Origin: CAZGKW01 sp964526295
GTDB taxonomy: Bacteria; Planctomycetota; Phycisphaerae; FEN-1346
NCBI GenBank assembly: GCA_964526295.1
Contig: CAZGKW010000015.1
Span: 27,475 to 91,474, forward strand
Length of the DNA: 64,000 bases
Direction of reading: 5' to 3'
Below the pieces are notes generated by a model that was not told where the DNA came from, did not search any database, and saw only the letters and a list, made by a program, of their open reading frames with translations. Below are positions 8,580 through 16,068 of this stretch, one piece after another (position 1 is the stretch's first letter; each line of letters starts with the position of its first letter). The position numbers and the translations under genes are program-made.

Positions 8580-9137
8580 ATGCCGATCCGACGCAACATC
8601 GATGCTATCCTTGGCGAGATGCAGCGTGTCCTGGGCGAAGTCCCTGCGGAGGGGCCGGAACGGCTCGCTGAGGCCGTCCTGGCGACCGACCGGGTCTATG
8701 TCGCGGGGGGCGGACGGAGCGGCCTGATGGCCCGGGCCTTCGCCATGCGGCTGATGCACCTCGGTCTCAGCTCGTACGTCGTCGGCGAGACCACCACGCC
8801 CGCCATCCGCGGGGGTGACCTGCTGATCGGCTGCTCCGCCAGCGGCGAGACCCACGTGACGGTCGTCGTCGCCCAGGTCGCCCAGGAGGCCGGGGCCAGC
8901 GTCTTCGCCATCACCGCCACGCCGGATTCGCCCCTGGCGAGCCTGGCCGACGAGATGATCCTGATCCCCGGCCCGTCCAAGCGGGGCCGGCAGTGGCCCG
9001 GCCGGTCGGCCCAGTACGGCGGGTCGCTGTTCGAGCAGGCCCTCTTGGTGCTTCTCGACGCCGTCAGCTCCGACGTCGGACGCCGTCTCGGCATGACAAG
9101 CCAGGAAATCGACTCCCGGCACGCCAATCTCGAATGA
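8580..9137 (+). CDS. hxlB: SIS-domain protein, 6-phospho-3-hexuloisomerase-like
   Basis: A 185-residue single SIS domain, the usual HxlB length. The motifs AGGGRSGLMARAFAMRLMHLG, VVGETTTPAI, GCSASGETH and the C-terminal GSLFEQALLVLLD match 6-phospho-3-hexuloisomerase, which interconverts hexulose-6-phosphate and fructose-6-phosphate in formaldehyde fixation or in reverse for ribulose-5-phosphate supply. No hexulose-phosphate synthase (HxlA) gene is nearby, so a different sugar-phosphate isomerisation is possible. I used the ATG at 8580, where homology begins, although the frame is open upstream. The stop codon overlaps the start of the next gene by four bases, so it is co-translated with phospholipid genes. 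Confidence 0.75.
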   Translation: MPIRRNIDAILGEMQRVLGEVPAEGPERLAEAVLATDRVYVAGGGRSGLMARAFAMRLMHLGLSSYVVGETTTPAIRGGDLLIGCSASGETHVTVVVAQVAQEAGASVFAITATPDSPLASLADEMILIPGPSKRGRQWPGRSAQYGGSLFEQALLVLLDAVSSDVGRRLGMTSQEIDSRHANLE

Positions 9138-10291
9138 ACGAAGCAGGCACCAGGCATCGGGTTTCGACCGCCGGGCACGCGCGCCCTGGCGACCCGCCTG
9201 CATACGAGGTCCGCGTGACCGCACCGACCGACAACCCGGACGGCGTGGCGCCGGTCAACCGGCCGCACGCTTGCGAGGTCGAGACCGTCCTCGGCCGCCT
9301 CGGCCGGTGGCTTTCGCGGCTTACGGGACAGGTCCGCCGGCAGTACCTGTCGCGGCTGTTCCCGGGGTACGTGTATCGGTCGCGACAGCGGCGGCGCGGG
9401 GCGTGCCGACGCTGCGGGGCATGCTGCGACCTGACGTTCCACTGCCCGTACCTCGACGAGGACCGGCGGTGCACGCACTACGAGCGCCGGCCGCTGACGT
9501 GCCGCGATTTCCCCATCGACACCCGCGACCTTCGGCTGACCCGCGTGCCGTGCGGGCACTACTTCGGCCCCCTACCGGAGGGCTCGGGTCTTCGGATACC
9601 CCTCGCGCCCTATGGCCGTCGCGAGGTCATCCTGTTCGGGGGCGCGGCCCTTGCGGGGTTGGCCCTGTCGGCGGCCTTCTTCTGGTACGCGGCCCCGGTG
9701 TTCGCCCTCGGCCTCGCGTTCGTGCTCTACTTCTTCCGCGACCCCGCCCGCTGCGTGCCGGACGGGGACGGGGTCCTCGTCGCCCCGGCCGACGGGACGG
9801 TCGTCGAGGTGGGCCGAGTCGAGGGCGCCGAACTCGCGGGCCTTCCCGCTCCGGTCTCCCAGGCCATCGGGCAAGGCCCGGTGCACCGGATCGCCATCTT
9901 CATGTCGCCCCTCGACGTCCACGTCAACCGGTCGCCGTGCGAGGGGCGGGTCGAGTCCGTCGTGCACCGGCCCGGGCGGTTCCACAACGCCCGGACGCCC
10001 GAGGCATCGGCGGAAAACGAGAGCACGACCGTGGCGCTGGCCGACATAGAGGGTGGGGCAGGGCGGGTGGTCGTCCGCCAGGTGGCGGGCGTCTTGGCCC
10101 GCCGCATCGTCTGTGACGCCTCGGTGGGGAATCGCCTCAAGCGGGGCCAGCGGTTCGGCATGATCAAGTTCGGCTCGCGGGCCGAGGTCTATGTCCCGCG
10201 CGACGCCGGGTTCAGCCCCGCCGTCGACCTCGGCTCCCGTGTCCGTGCCGGCGAGACGATTCTCGGGACGATCGCGAGGACCGAGGAATGA
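9134..10291 (+). CDS. psd: Cys-cluster (YkgJ-like) domain fused to phosphatidylserine decarboxylase
   Basis: A 385-residue two-part protein. Residues about 85-145 hold a cysteine cluster with Cys at 91, 94, 97, 98, 104, 113, 123 and 140, the CxxCxxCC pattern of YkgJ/UPF0153 zinc- or iron-binding proteins. Residues about 156-385 are a PSD-A-type phosphatidylserine decarboxylase: a hydrophobic hairpin about 166-200 ending in FFRDPAR, the DVHVNR histidine motif about 261-266 and the self-cleaving Gly347-Ser348 in IKFGSR, where the pyruvoyl group should form. It makes phosphatidylethanolamine from phosphatidylserine. The start is the ATGA overlap with the SIS gene; the stop overlaps pssA in the same way. 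A later GTG start (9214) is possible but would not remove the Cys cluster. Confidence 0.82.
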   Translation: MNEAGTRHRVSTAGHARPGDPPAYEVRVTAPTDNPDGVAPVNRPHACEVETVLGRLGRWLSRLTGQVRRQYLSRLFPGYVYRSRQRRRGACRRCGACCDLTFHCPYLDEDRRCTHYERRPLTCRDFPIDTRDLRLTRVPCGHYFGPLPEGSGLRIPLAPYGRREVILFGGAALAGLALSAAFFWYAAPVFALGLAFVLYFFRDPARCVPDGDGVLVAPADGTVVEVGRVEGAELAGLPAPVSQAIGQGPVHRIAIFMSPLDVHVNRSPCEGRVESVVHRPGRFHNARTPEASAENESTTVALADIEGGAGRVVVRQVAGVLARRIVCDASVGNRLKRGQRFGMIKFGSRAEVYVPRDAGFSPAVDLGSRVRAGETILGTIARTEE

Positions 10292-11238
10292 GTGAGGCGC
10301 CCATGAACCGCGTCGCCATCCTGCCGGCCCTGTGCACGCTGGGCAACGCCCTGGCCGGCCTGGCCGCCGTCACGTTCACGTGGAAGGCCGTGGTCGGCGA
10401 GCACGCCAACCCGCTGGCGCCTCGGGACGTGCTCATTGCCGGCTATTGCGTCATCCTCGGGATGGTCTTCGACGCCCTGGACGGCCGGCTGGCCCGGGCG
10501 GCGCGGGCCACCAGCGGCTTCGGCGGCCAACTCGACAGCCTGGCCGACGCGATCACCTTCGGCCTGGCCCCGGCGTTCCTGATGAACCGGGTCGTCGTCG
10601 AGCCGCTGCGAGGATCCATGCCGGACGCCCTCGAGCCCGTCCTCATGGTGACGTGGGTCTGCGCGGCGGTGTACCTGTCGTGTGCCCTGATCCGCCTGGC
10701 GCGGTTCAACGTGGAGAACGTCGAGGACGAGGAGGCCCACCAGTGGTTTCGGGGCCTCCCGTCGCCGGCCGCCGCCGGCGCCCTCGTGTCGGTGGTCATC
10801 GTGGTTGCCACCTTCTGGCAGGACCAGACCTATCCCCGGCTGGGGACGGTGGTGCTCTGCATCATGCCGCTGGTCGCCGTGGTGCTGGGCGTCCTCATGG
10901 TCTCAAGCGTCCGCTACGTCCATCTGCTGAACTTCGTGATCCGGGGCCGGCGGCCGATCAATCACCTCGTCGGGACCGTCCTGGCCATCGCGGTCGGCAT
11001 CCTGATCCTGTGGCTGCTGGGCCACGCGGTCGGCCTGGTGCTGGGTTTCGCGATCGGCCTTGTGCTCGGGTTCGGGGGATACGCGCTCAGCGGCCCCGTG
11101 GGCTGGGTGATACGCCGCAGTTGGCGGCCGGCGGCGACCAGCGACACAGCGGAGTGGTCCAGCGAGGGGGGGCCTTCGGGGCTGTCGTCAGAGGGACCGC
11201 CACCCGAGGAGCCGCTGGCCGAGGCCGACGGCAGTTGA
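10288..11238 (+). CDS. pssA: CDP-diacylglycerol-serine O-phosphatidyltransferase
   Basis: Integral membrane enzyme that makes phosphatidylserine from CDP-diacylglycerol and serine, the step before the decarboxylase encoded just upstream. The CDP-alcohol phosphatidyltransferase signature D-x2-DG-x2-AR-x8-G-x3-D-x3-D is intact: DALDGRLAR followed by GGQLDSLAD. Several hydrophobic segments follow, including LLGHAVGLVLGFAIGL near the C-terminus, and a short acidic, Pro/Ser-rich tail. The 316-residue length is within the range of type II PssA proteins. The four-base ATGA overlap with psd gives a decarboxylase-synthase pair expressed together. Confidence 0.92.
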   Translation: MSEAPMNRVAILPALCTLGNALAGLAAVTFTWKAVVGEHANPLAPRDVLIAGYCVILGMVFDALDGRLARAARATSGFGGQLDSLADAITFGLAPAFLMNRVVVEPLRGSMPDALEPVLMVTWVCAAVYLSCALIRLARFNVENVEDEEAHQWFRGLPSPAAAGALVSVVIVVATFWQDQTYPRLGTVVLCIMPLVAVVLGVLMVSSVRYVHLLNFVIRGRRPINHLVGTVLAIAVGILILWLLGHAVGLVLGFAIGLVLGFGGYALSGPVGWVIRRSWRPAATSDTAEWSSEGGPSGLSSEGPPPEEPLAEADGS

Positions 11239-11271
11239 CTCACCGTCACGGGCCCGGCAAGTGCAATAGCC

Positions 11272-11300
11272 TTGACACCCCAGCAGGCCGCCTCTAGCAT
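11272..11300 (+). promoter_or_regulatory. strong sigma-70-type promoter
   Basis: Perfect TTGACA at 11272-11277, 17-base spacer, TAGCAT at 11295-11300, 28 bases before the lipoprotein start. The same two hexamers with the same spacing recur ahead of the isocitrate dehydrogenase gene at 45152. Confidence 0.7.
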
Positions 11301-11327
11301 CCGATCCGAACAGGAGGGCGGAGTCCT

Positions 11328-12143
11328 GTGCGCGAGACCGCCGGCCAGACCTGCATGTTGCGGCGCGTTCCTCGGCGGCCGCTACAGGGCCTTGCAGTCC
11401 TGCTGGCGGGGCTCGTGGGCCTTGCCGCGGCCGGCTGCGGCGGGGCCGTCACGCGGAGCATGGGCTTCGGATCGGCCCACATGCAGGCCGACACGGCAAG
11501 CCCGTCCGGGGCGTTCACCGCCGACCGGCGCCAGTTCGCCTACGACGCCGAGCCGGTTACCTTTCAGTTCGACACCGAGGGGGGGGCCCTGACGTACGTG
11601 GTCTTCAACATTGAGGGGCGGGACACGGTGGTCGAGCTGCCCAAGACGATGGGCCGCTACGAGCTGACTCACCGGTTCCGCGCGGGCCATCAGCCGCTCG
11701 ATTACGTCGTCTATGCGACGGCCTTCGTCGTCCGCGGTCGGCGAGACTGGATCTACGACAAGAACGACGGGACGTGGCACCTGCACCCCCGGCCGGACGA
11801 CCCGGCGGACGTGATCGTCACGCGGCAGCAGACGATCCAGGTCACCTGCTACCGTCAACCGATCCGCCTGACGTTCGAATCGCCCCGCGGGGCCCCGAAA
11901 AGCCTGGCCCTGGTGTTGACGACGGCGACCGGCCGACGGACGGAAGTGCCCCGCCGACCGGGCCCCGAGGACCCCCAGGCGGGGTTCCTGGCGACCGGGT
12001 CGGCCACGGGCGGGACGTGGGAAGTGTCCTACACGCCCACCTACGAGGAGGTCAGCCGGTCGGGGACGACCCACGTGGAGCTCCTCGTCAAGCACGCGGA
12101 CGGGTCGCTGGAGCGGGTCGAGGCCGAAGTCGAGACGCCCTGA
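11328..12143 (+). CDS. predicted lipoprotein of unknown function
   Basis: A 271-residue exported protein I do not recognise. The N-terminus has Arg residues, a hydrophobic stretch (LAVLLAGLVGLAAAG) and a cysteine directly after it, so signal peptidase II processing and lipid attachment are likely, although the -3 residue is Ala rather than the more usual Leu. The remainder looks like beta-sandwich domains: one around QFDTEGGALTYVVFNIEGRD and a second, related one starting near IRLTFESPRGAPKSLALVL, both on the pattern of a beta-rich surface module. The start is a GTG preceded by AGGAGGG; an ATG nine codons later is an alternative. Its own promoter lies just upstream. Confidence 0.65.
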   Translation: MRETAGQTCMLRRVPRRPLQGLAVLLAGLVGLAAAGCGGAVTRSMGFGSAHMQADTASPSGAFTADRRQFAYDAEPVTFQFDTEGGALTYVVFNIEGRDTVVELPKTMGRYELTHRFRAGHQPLDYVVYATAFVVRGRRDWIYDKNDGTWHLHPRPDDPADVIVTRQQTIQVTCYRQPIRLTFESPRGAPKSLALVLTTATGRRTEVPRRPGPEDPQAGFLATGSATGGTWEVSYTPTYEEVSRSGTTHVELLVKHADGSLERVEAEVETP

Positions 12144-12179
12144 CCGCATCGCCCGGCGGCCCTTTTCCGAGGCCCTCTG

Positions 12180-13511
12180 ATGAAGATCCAGTCGGTTCGA
12201 GGCACGCGCGACTTCTACCCGGACGAGATGCGCCTCCGCCGGTGGCTGGTCGACGTTTGGCGCCGCGTCAGTCGCCGGGCCGGCTTCGTCGAGGTCGACG
12301 GGCCGGAGCTGGAGCCCCTGGAGCTCTACACCGAAAAGAGCGGGCCGGGCATCGTCGAGGAGCTGTACTGCTTCAAGGACAAGGCGGGCCGGGACCTGGC
12401 GCTTCGGCCGGAGTTTACGCCCACGCTGGCCCGCATGATCGCCGCCCGCCAGGCGGCCCTGCCGCTGCCGATCCGCTGGTTCAACGTCTCCCGCTGCTTC
12501 CGGTACGAGCGGATGCAGAAGGGCCGCTCCCGCGAGTTCTTCCAGTGGAACGTCGACCTGGTGGGCATCGGGGGCGAGGTCGCCGACGCCGAATGCATCG
12601 CCGTCGCCGTCGATGCCCTGCGAGAGACGGGCCTTGGCCCCGACGATGCCGAGGTCCGCATCAGCGACCGGCGTCTCATCACGGCGCTGGTGCGGCACGA
12701 GGGCATCCCGGATGAATCGCTGCCGCAGGTCTTCACGGTCCTCGACAAGCGGGAGAAGCTGCCGCCTGACGCCTTGGCCGAGGCCCTCTCGGAGGCCGGC
12801 CTCTCGAGCGCCCAGCAGGCCGGTCTGGAACGGATCCTCGCCTGGCGCGGCCTGGATGACATCGACCCGGACCAGCGGCAGAACGAGGCCGTCCGCGAGG
12901 CGCTCGGGGCCATCGAGCGGCTTTTCGACCTGCTTGAGGCTTACGGCGTGGCCGAGTGGTGCCGGTTCGACATCGGTATCGTCCGCGGCCTGGCTTACTA
13001 CACCGGCCCGGTGTGGGAGGTCTCGGACAGACGGGGCGAGCTGCGGGCCGTCTTCGGCGGCGGCCGGTACGACCGGCTGCTCGGGGACCTCGGGGCCCGG
13101 CCGATGCCCGCCTGCGGGTTCGGCTGCGGCGACGTCGTCCTGGGCATCCTGCTCGGCCAGCGAGGCCTCGCCCCCGAGCCGGAACCCGAGGCCGACTGCT
13201 ATGTCGTCTCCCGCAACCGGCAGTGGCCGCAGGTGCTCAAGACCGTCCGGTTCCTCCGGGAAAAGGTCGGCCTCCGGACGCAGTTCGACCTGAAACAGGC
13301 CGGCTGGAACCGCCAGCACAAGAACGCCGTCCAATCCGGGGCGCGGTTCAGGGCCGTGATCGGGGAAGGGCCCTGGCCCCTCGTACGTCTCATAGACAGT
13401 AAGCCCGGCGACTCCGGCATGCCGACGACGAGGAGTATCGACGTCGTTCGGGCGGACGAAGCGGAGATCGCCGACCTGAAACGACTGGCCACCCCAGAGG
13501 GCCAGACCTGA
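12180..13511 (+). CDS. hisS: histidine-tRNA ligase
   Basis: Class II aminoacyl-tRNA synthetase that charges tRNA-His. The 443-residue protein has motif 1 region RGTRDFYPDEM at the N-terminus, motif 2 RCFRYERMQKGRSREFFQW, the histidine-specific GLAYYTGPVWEV and motif 3 GGGRYDRLL. The anticodon-binding C-terminal domain after about residue 335 is shorter and more divergent than usual, and ends in RLATPEGQT; the usual clear alpha/beta anticodon domain is hard to see, so this part deserves comparison with true HisS versus HisZ. The intact catalytic motifs favour HisS. It lies 36 bases after the lipoprotein gene and 11 bases before the HYExAFE gene. Confidence 0.88.
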   Translation: MKIQSVRGTRDFYPDEMRLRRWLVDVWRRVSRRAGFVEVDGPELEPLELYTEKSGPGIVEELYCFKDKAGRDLALRPEFTPTLARMIAARQAALPLPIRWFNVSRCFRYERMQKGRSREFFQWNVDLVGIGGEVADAECIAVAVDALRETGLGPDDAEVRISDRRLITALVRHEGIPDESLPQVFTVLDKREKLPPDALAEALSEAGLSSAQQAGLERILAWRGLDDIDPDQRQNEAVREALGAIERLFDLLEAYGVAEWCRFDIGIVRGLAYYTGPVWEVSDRRGELRAVFGGGRYDRLLGDLGARPMPACGFGCGDVVLGILLGQRGLAPEPEPEADCYVVSRNRQWPQVLKTVRFLREKVGLRTQFDLKQAGWNRQHKNAVQSGARFRAVIGEGPWPLVRLIDSKPGDSGMPTTRSIDVVRADEAEIADLKRLATPEGQT

Positions 13512-13522
13512 TCGCCGAGACC

Positions 13523-14032
13523 ATGGCCAACCGGCAGGTCATCTACGAAGCCGCTTTCGAAGATTACCTCCGGTCATCGGGCATTCCGTATGTGGCCGTC
13601 GACGAGGCCAAGAAGGCCCTCTTTGCCGGCGTCCAATTGAAAAGCTTCGACTTCGTCGTATACAGTAACGGGGGGACGAACCTGCTGGTCGACGTCAAGG
13701 GCCGCCGGTTTCCCTACGAGACCCGCAGCGGCCGGCGCTACTGGGAGAACTGGGTCGAGCGGGAGGACCTCGAGAGCCTGGCCCGATGGGAGGACGTCTT
13801 CGGCCGCGGGTTTGCAGGGCTGCTCCTGTTCTGCTACCATCTGATGCGTCCGGAGGCGGTCGACCGGATGGACGTGGTCCACCTGTTTCGCGGCGAATAC
13901 TTCGGCCTCGTCGGGGTCTGTCGAAAAGCGTACGCCGAGGCGTGCCGCACGCGAAGCCGGGCGTGGGGGACCGTCTACGTGCCGGCGAAGCCGTTCCGGG
14001 CGATGGTGCGGCCGGTGACGGCGTACCTCTGA
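13523..14032 (+). CDS. HYExAFE-family protein, PD-(D/E)XK-nuclease-like
   Basis: A 169-residue protein with IYEAAFEDYL at the N-terminus, which corresponds to the HYExAFE motif for which a mostly planctomycete family is named; here the His is Ile. A later FDFVVYSN...LLVDVKGRR segment has the Asp and the D-x-K spacing of the PD-(D/E)XK nuclease core, with Glu in the first helix as a possible further ligand. Nuclease activity is inferred from this pattern, not known. It follows hisS by 11 bases and is probably in the same transcript. The start is the ATG directly before NRQVIYEAAF. Confidence 0.72.
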   Translation: MANRQVIYEAAFEDYLRSSGIPYVAVDEAKKALFAGVQLKSFDFVVYSNGGTNLLVDVKGRRFPYETRSGRRYWENWVEREDLESLARWEDVFGRGFAGLLLFCYHLMRPEAVDRMDVVHLFRGEYFGLVGVCRKAYAEACRTRSRAWGTVYVPAKPFRAMVRPVTAYL

Positions 14033-14151
14033 CCGAAGCAACTGGCGGCCGCAAAACGAGGGCGACGGGCGAACGTCGATGGCGCTGTCTAAGCCCACGA
14101 GGCGGCGCCCCGCGGGCCCACGAACCGGAGTTTCGTGAAGGGACGAACGCC

Positions 14152-14346
14152 ATGAGCAACCGCGCGACGTGGCGGCAAACGGCAACTCGGGCGGCGGCCA
14201 TCGCGGCAACGCTCGCGCCCGCCGGGGTCGCCCTGGCAGCCGACCCGACCGGCGACGCCCCCAACTACGCCATTCAGAGTCTCGTCGCCGTCGTGATGTG
14301 CCTGGTGGTCTTGGTGATCGCCTGCAAACGGTTCGGCCGAACGTAG
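14152..14346 (+). CDS. small membrane protein, unknown
   Basis: A 64-residue protein with an N-terminal stretch like a cleavable signal (ATRAAAIAATLAPAGVALA, possibly cut after ALA) and a second hydrophobic segment IQSLVAVVMCLVVLVIACKR that should span the membrane, ending in a basic tail. After cleavage about 35 residues would remain, almost all transmembrane. A GTGAAGGGA element stands upstream of the ATG. It is first of three very small exported or membrane proteins in a row, and I do not recognise the family. Confidence 0.6.
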   Translation: MSNRATWRQTATRAAAIAATLAPAGVALAADPTGDAPNYAIQSLVAVVMCLVVLVIACKRFGRT

Positions 14347-14399
14347 GCCGAGAGGATGGAACCGCTCGCCCCCGAAGCGAGCAGGAAAGGAGACACCCG

Positions 14400-14693
14400 A
14401 TGGATGGAAAGACGGTGGCCATTGCGGCCCTGGTGCTGACGGCGATGCTTCTGGCCGGCGTCGTCGGCAGCGCCCTGAGGCCTCGCCCGGCCTACGGGCA
14501 AGGCGGTGTGTACGCGACGTACCTGGCGCTGACGGCGGAGGTCCGCGACGACTACGTCCACTTCGTCATCGCCGACACCGAGCAGCGCCGCCTGATCTTC
14601 TACGCCTACAACCCCACGGACAAGAGCCTCACGCCGGCCGACGGGCGGCAGCTCGCGGTCGATTTCCGGCGCAAGCTTCCGAAACTCCCGTAG
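14400..14693 (+). CDS. small exported protein, unknown (paralogue of next gene)
   Basis: A 97-residue protein with a hydrophobic N-terminus (VAIAALVLTAMLLAGVVGSAL) that acts as signal or anchor, followed by a compact domain with VYATYLALTAEV, VHFVIADTEQRRLIFYAYNP and a basic C-terminal helix. The domain lines up with the following gene product (Y, then a hydrophobic VIAD/VID, then Q/A-RR and a Y-P), so the two are likely paralogues. AGGAAAGGAGAC precedes the ATG. No function is known to me; the conserved D-x-x-x-RR-x-x-x-Y pattern is the best handle. Confidence 0.65.
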   Translation: MDGKTVAIAALVLTAMLLAGVVGSALRPRPAYGQGGVYATYLALTAEVRDDYVHFVIADTEQRRLIFYAYNPTDKSLTPADGRQLAVDFRRKLPKLP

Positions 14694-14727
14694 GCAGCGG
14701 GCGAACCCGACTGGAGAAGGACTTCCC

Positions 14728-15027
14728 ATGCACACAAAAGATATACTTCTGATAGCTTTATTATGCGTCAACGTTTCGCTGGCGGCCATCGCCGGCGCGC
14801 TCCTCGCGGTCGACGGCCAGCAGCAGGCCCACGCCGCCGTCCAGTCCCGGGCCGGCGATTACATCATGGTCACCGGCAACGTCACCAGCAGCCGCGAAGC
14901 CCTGCTCGTCATCGACCAGATCGCCCGCCGGGCGAACGTCTACGTGCCGGAGGCCGGCACCGGCGCCGGCGGCATTCGGTGGCAGCTTGCCGCGACCCGG
15001 CCGCTGGACACCGACTTCGGCAGGTAA
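14728..15027 (+). CDS. small exported protein, unknown (paralogue of previous gene)
   Basis: A 99-residue protein with a hydrophobic N-terminal segment (ILLIALLCVNVSLAAIAGALL) and a soluble part starting near GDYIMVTGNV, with LLVIDQIARRANVYVPE matching the corresponding region of the preceding protein. The first 15 codons are unusually AT-rich for this genome (ATA, TTA, TTA), a pattern that can keep the translation start unstructured. GGAGAAGG lies seven bases before the ATG. It ends seven bases before the BioB-like gene and is probably in one transcript with it. Confidence 0.65.
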   Translation: MHTKDILLIALLCVNVSLAAIAGALLAVDGQQQAHAAVQSRAGDYIMVTGNVTSSREALLVIDQIARRANVYVPEAGTGAGGIRWQLAATRPLDTDFGR

Positions 15028-15033
15028 CGGCGG

Positions 15034-16068
15034 GTGCGCCGGAACGGCTATCCAGCGGCGCGCGCCGAAGCGGCAGCCTGCGCCGAGCGGGTCCTCGCCG
15101 GCGAGGCCCTCGACCGGACCGACGCGCTGGGCCTGCTCCGGGCGGCCGAAGCCGACCCGTGGCCCCTGCTCGGTGCGGCGAACCGTGTCCGCCAGCACTT
15201 CCGCGGGCGCACCGTTTACCTTTGCGCGATCGCGGCCGTCAAGCTCGGCCGCTGCGGCGAGGACTGCGGCTGGTGCGCCCAGAGCGGCCGGTGGCGAACG
15301 GGCATCGAGCCGCGCGGTGTGCCGCCAATGGAGGAGCTTCTCGCCGCCGCGCGGTCGGCCGCCGACGCCGGGGCAGGGCACTTCGGCCTCGTTACGAGCG
15401 GGGCCCGTCTCGCCGGGGCCGAGCTCCGGGACGTCATCGACGCCGGCCGGGCCATCCGCGATGCAACAGGCCTCGAGGTCTGCGGGAGCTTCGGCGCCCT
15501 GACGCCCGAGACGGCCGACCGACTCCGAGACGCCGGCTTTCACCGATACAACCACAACCTCGAGACGAGCCGCCGGCACTTCCCGGCCGTCTGCACCACG
15601 CATTCGTGGGAGGACCGCCGCCGCACCGCCGAGATCGCTCGCGACGCGGGCTTGGAGCTCTGCTGCGGCGCGATATTCGGTGTGGGCGAGTCCGACGCCG
15701 ACCGCGTTGACGTGGCCCTGGCCGTCCGCGACCTCGGCGCCCGCGTCGTGCCGCTCAATTTCCTCCATCCCATGGCGGGCACGCCGCTCGCCGACGCCGA
15801 GCCGCTTCCACCCATGAAGGTCCTGTCGATCGTGGCCACGTTCCGTCTGCTGCTGCCCGACCGCACGATCAAGCTGGCGGGAGGGCGCGAGCACAACCTC
15901 CGCGACCTCCAGGCCCTCATGTTCATGGCCGGCGCGGATGCCTGTCTGGTGGGCGGCTACCTGACGACCCGCGGCCGCGGGGCCGAGGATGATCTGGGCA
16001 TGATCCGCGACCTTGGGCTGGAGCCGGCCGCGTCCGTCGCCGCCCCCCGCGGGTCCCGCCATGCCTGA
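15034..16068 (+). CDS. bioB: biotin synthase-like radical SAM enzyme
   Basis: A 344-residue radical SAM protein. The 4Fe-4S motif C-x3-C-x2-C is Cys74, Cys78, Cys81 in GRCGEDCGWCAQS, as in BioB, which inserts sulfur into dethiobiotin. Other BioB landmarks are YNHNLETSR, LELCCGAIFGVGES, PLNFLHPMAGTPL and the arginine in LAGGRE. Of the ligands of the second cluster known from E. coli BioB (Cys97, Cys128, Cys188, Arg260), equivalents of the last three are visible, but the first is Gly (HFGLVTSG instead of RFC). The enzyme is therefore either a BioB with a different auxiliary cluster or a related enzyme. The start is GTG. The 3' end overlaps a ketoacyl synthase gene by eight bases. Confidence 0.78.
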   Translation: MRRNGYPAARAEAAACAERVLAGEALDRTDALGLLRAAEADPWPLLGAANRVRQHFRGRTVYLCAIAAVKLGRCGEDCGWCAQSGRWRTGIEPRGVPPMEELLAAARSAADAGAGHFGLVTSGARLAGAELRDVIDAGRAIRDATGLEVCGSFGALTPETADRLRDAGFHRYNHNLETSRRHFPAVCTTHSWEDRRRTAEIARDAGLELCCGAIFGVGESDADRVDVALAVRDLGARVVPLNFLHPMAGTPLADAEPLPPMKVLSIVATFRLLLPDRTIKLAGGREHNLRDLQALMFMAGADACLVGGYLTTRGRGAEDDLGMIRDLGLEPAASVAAPRGSRHA

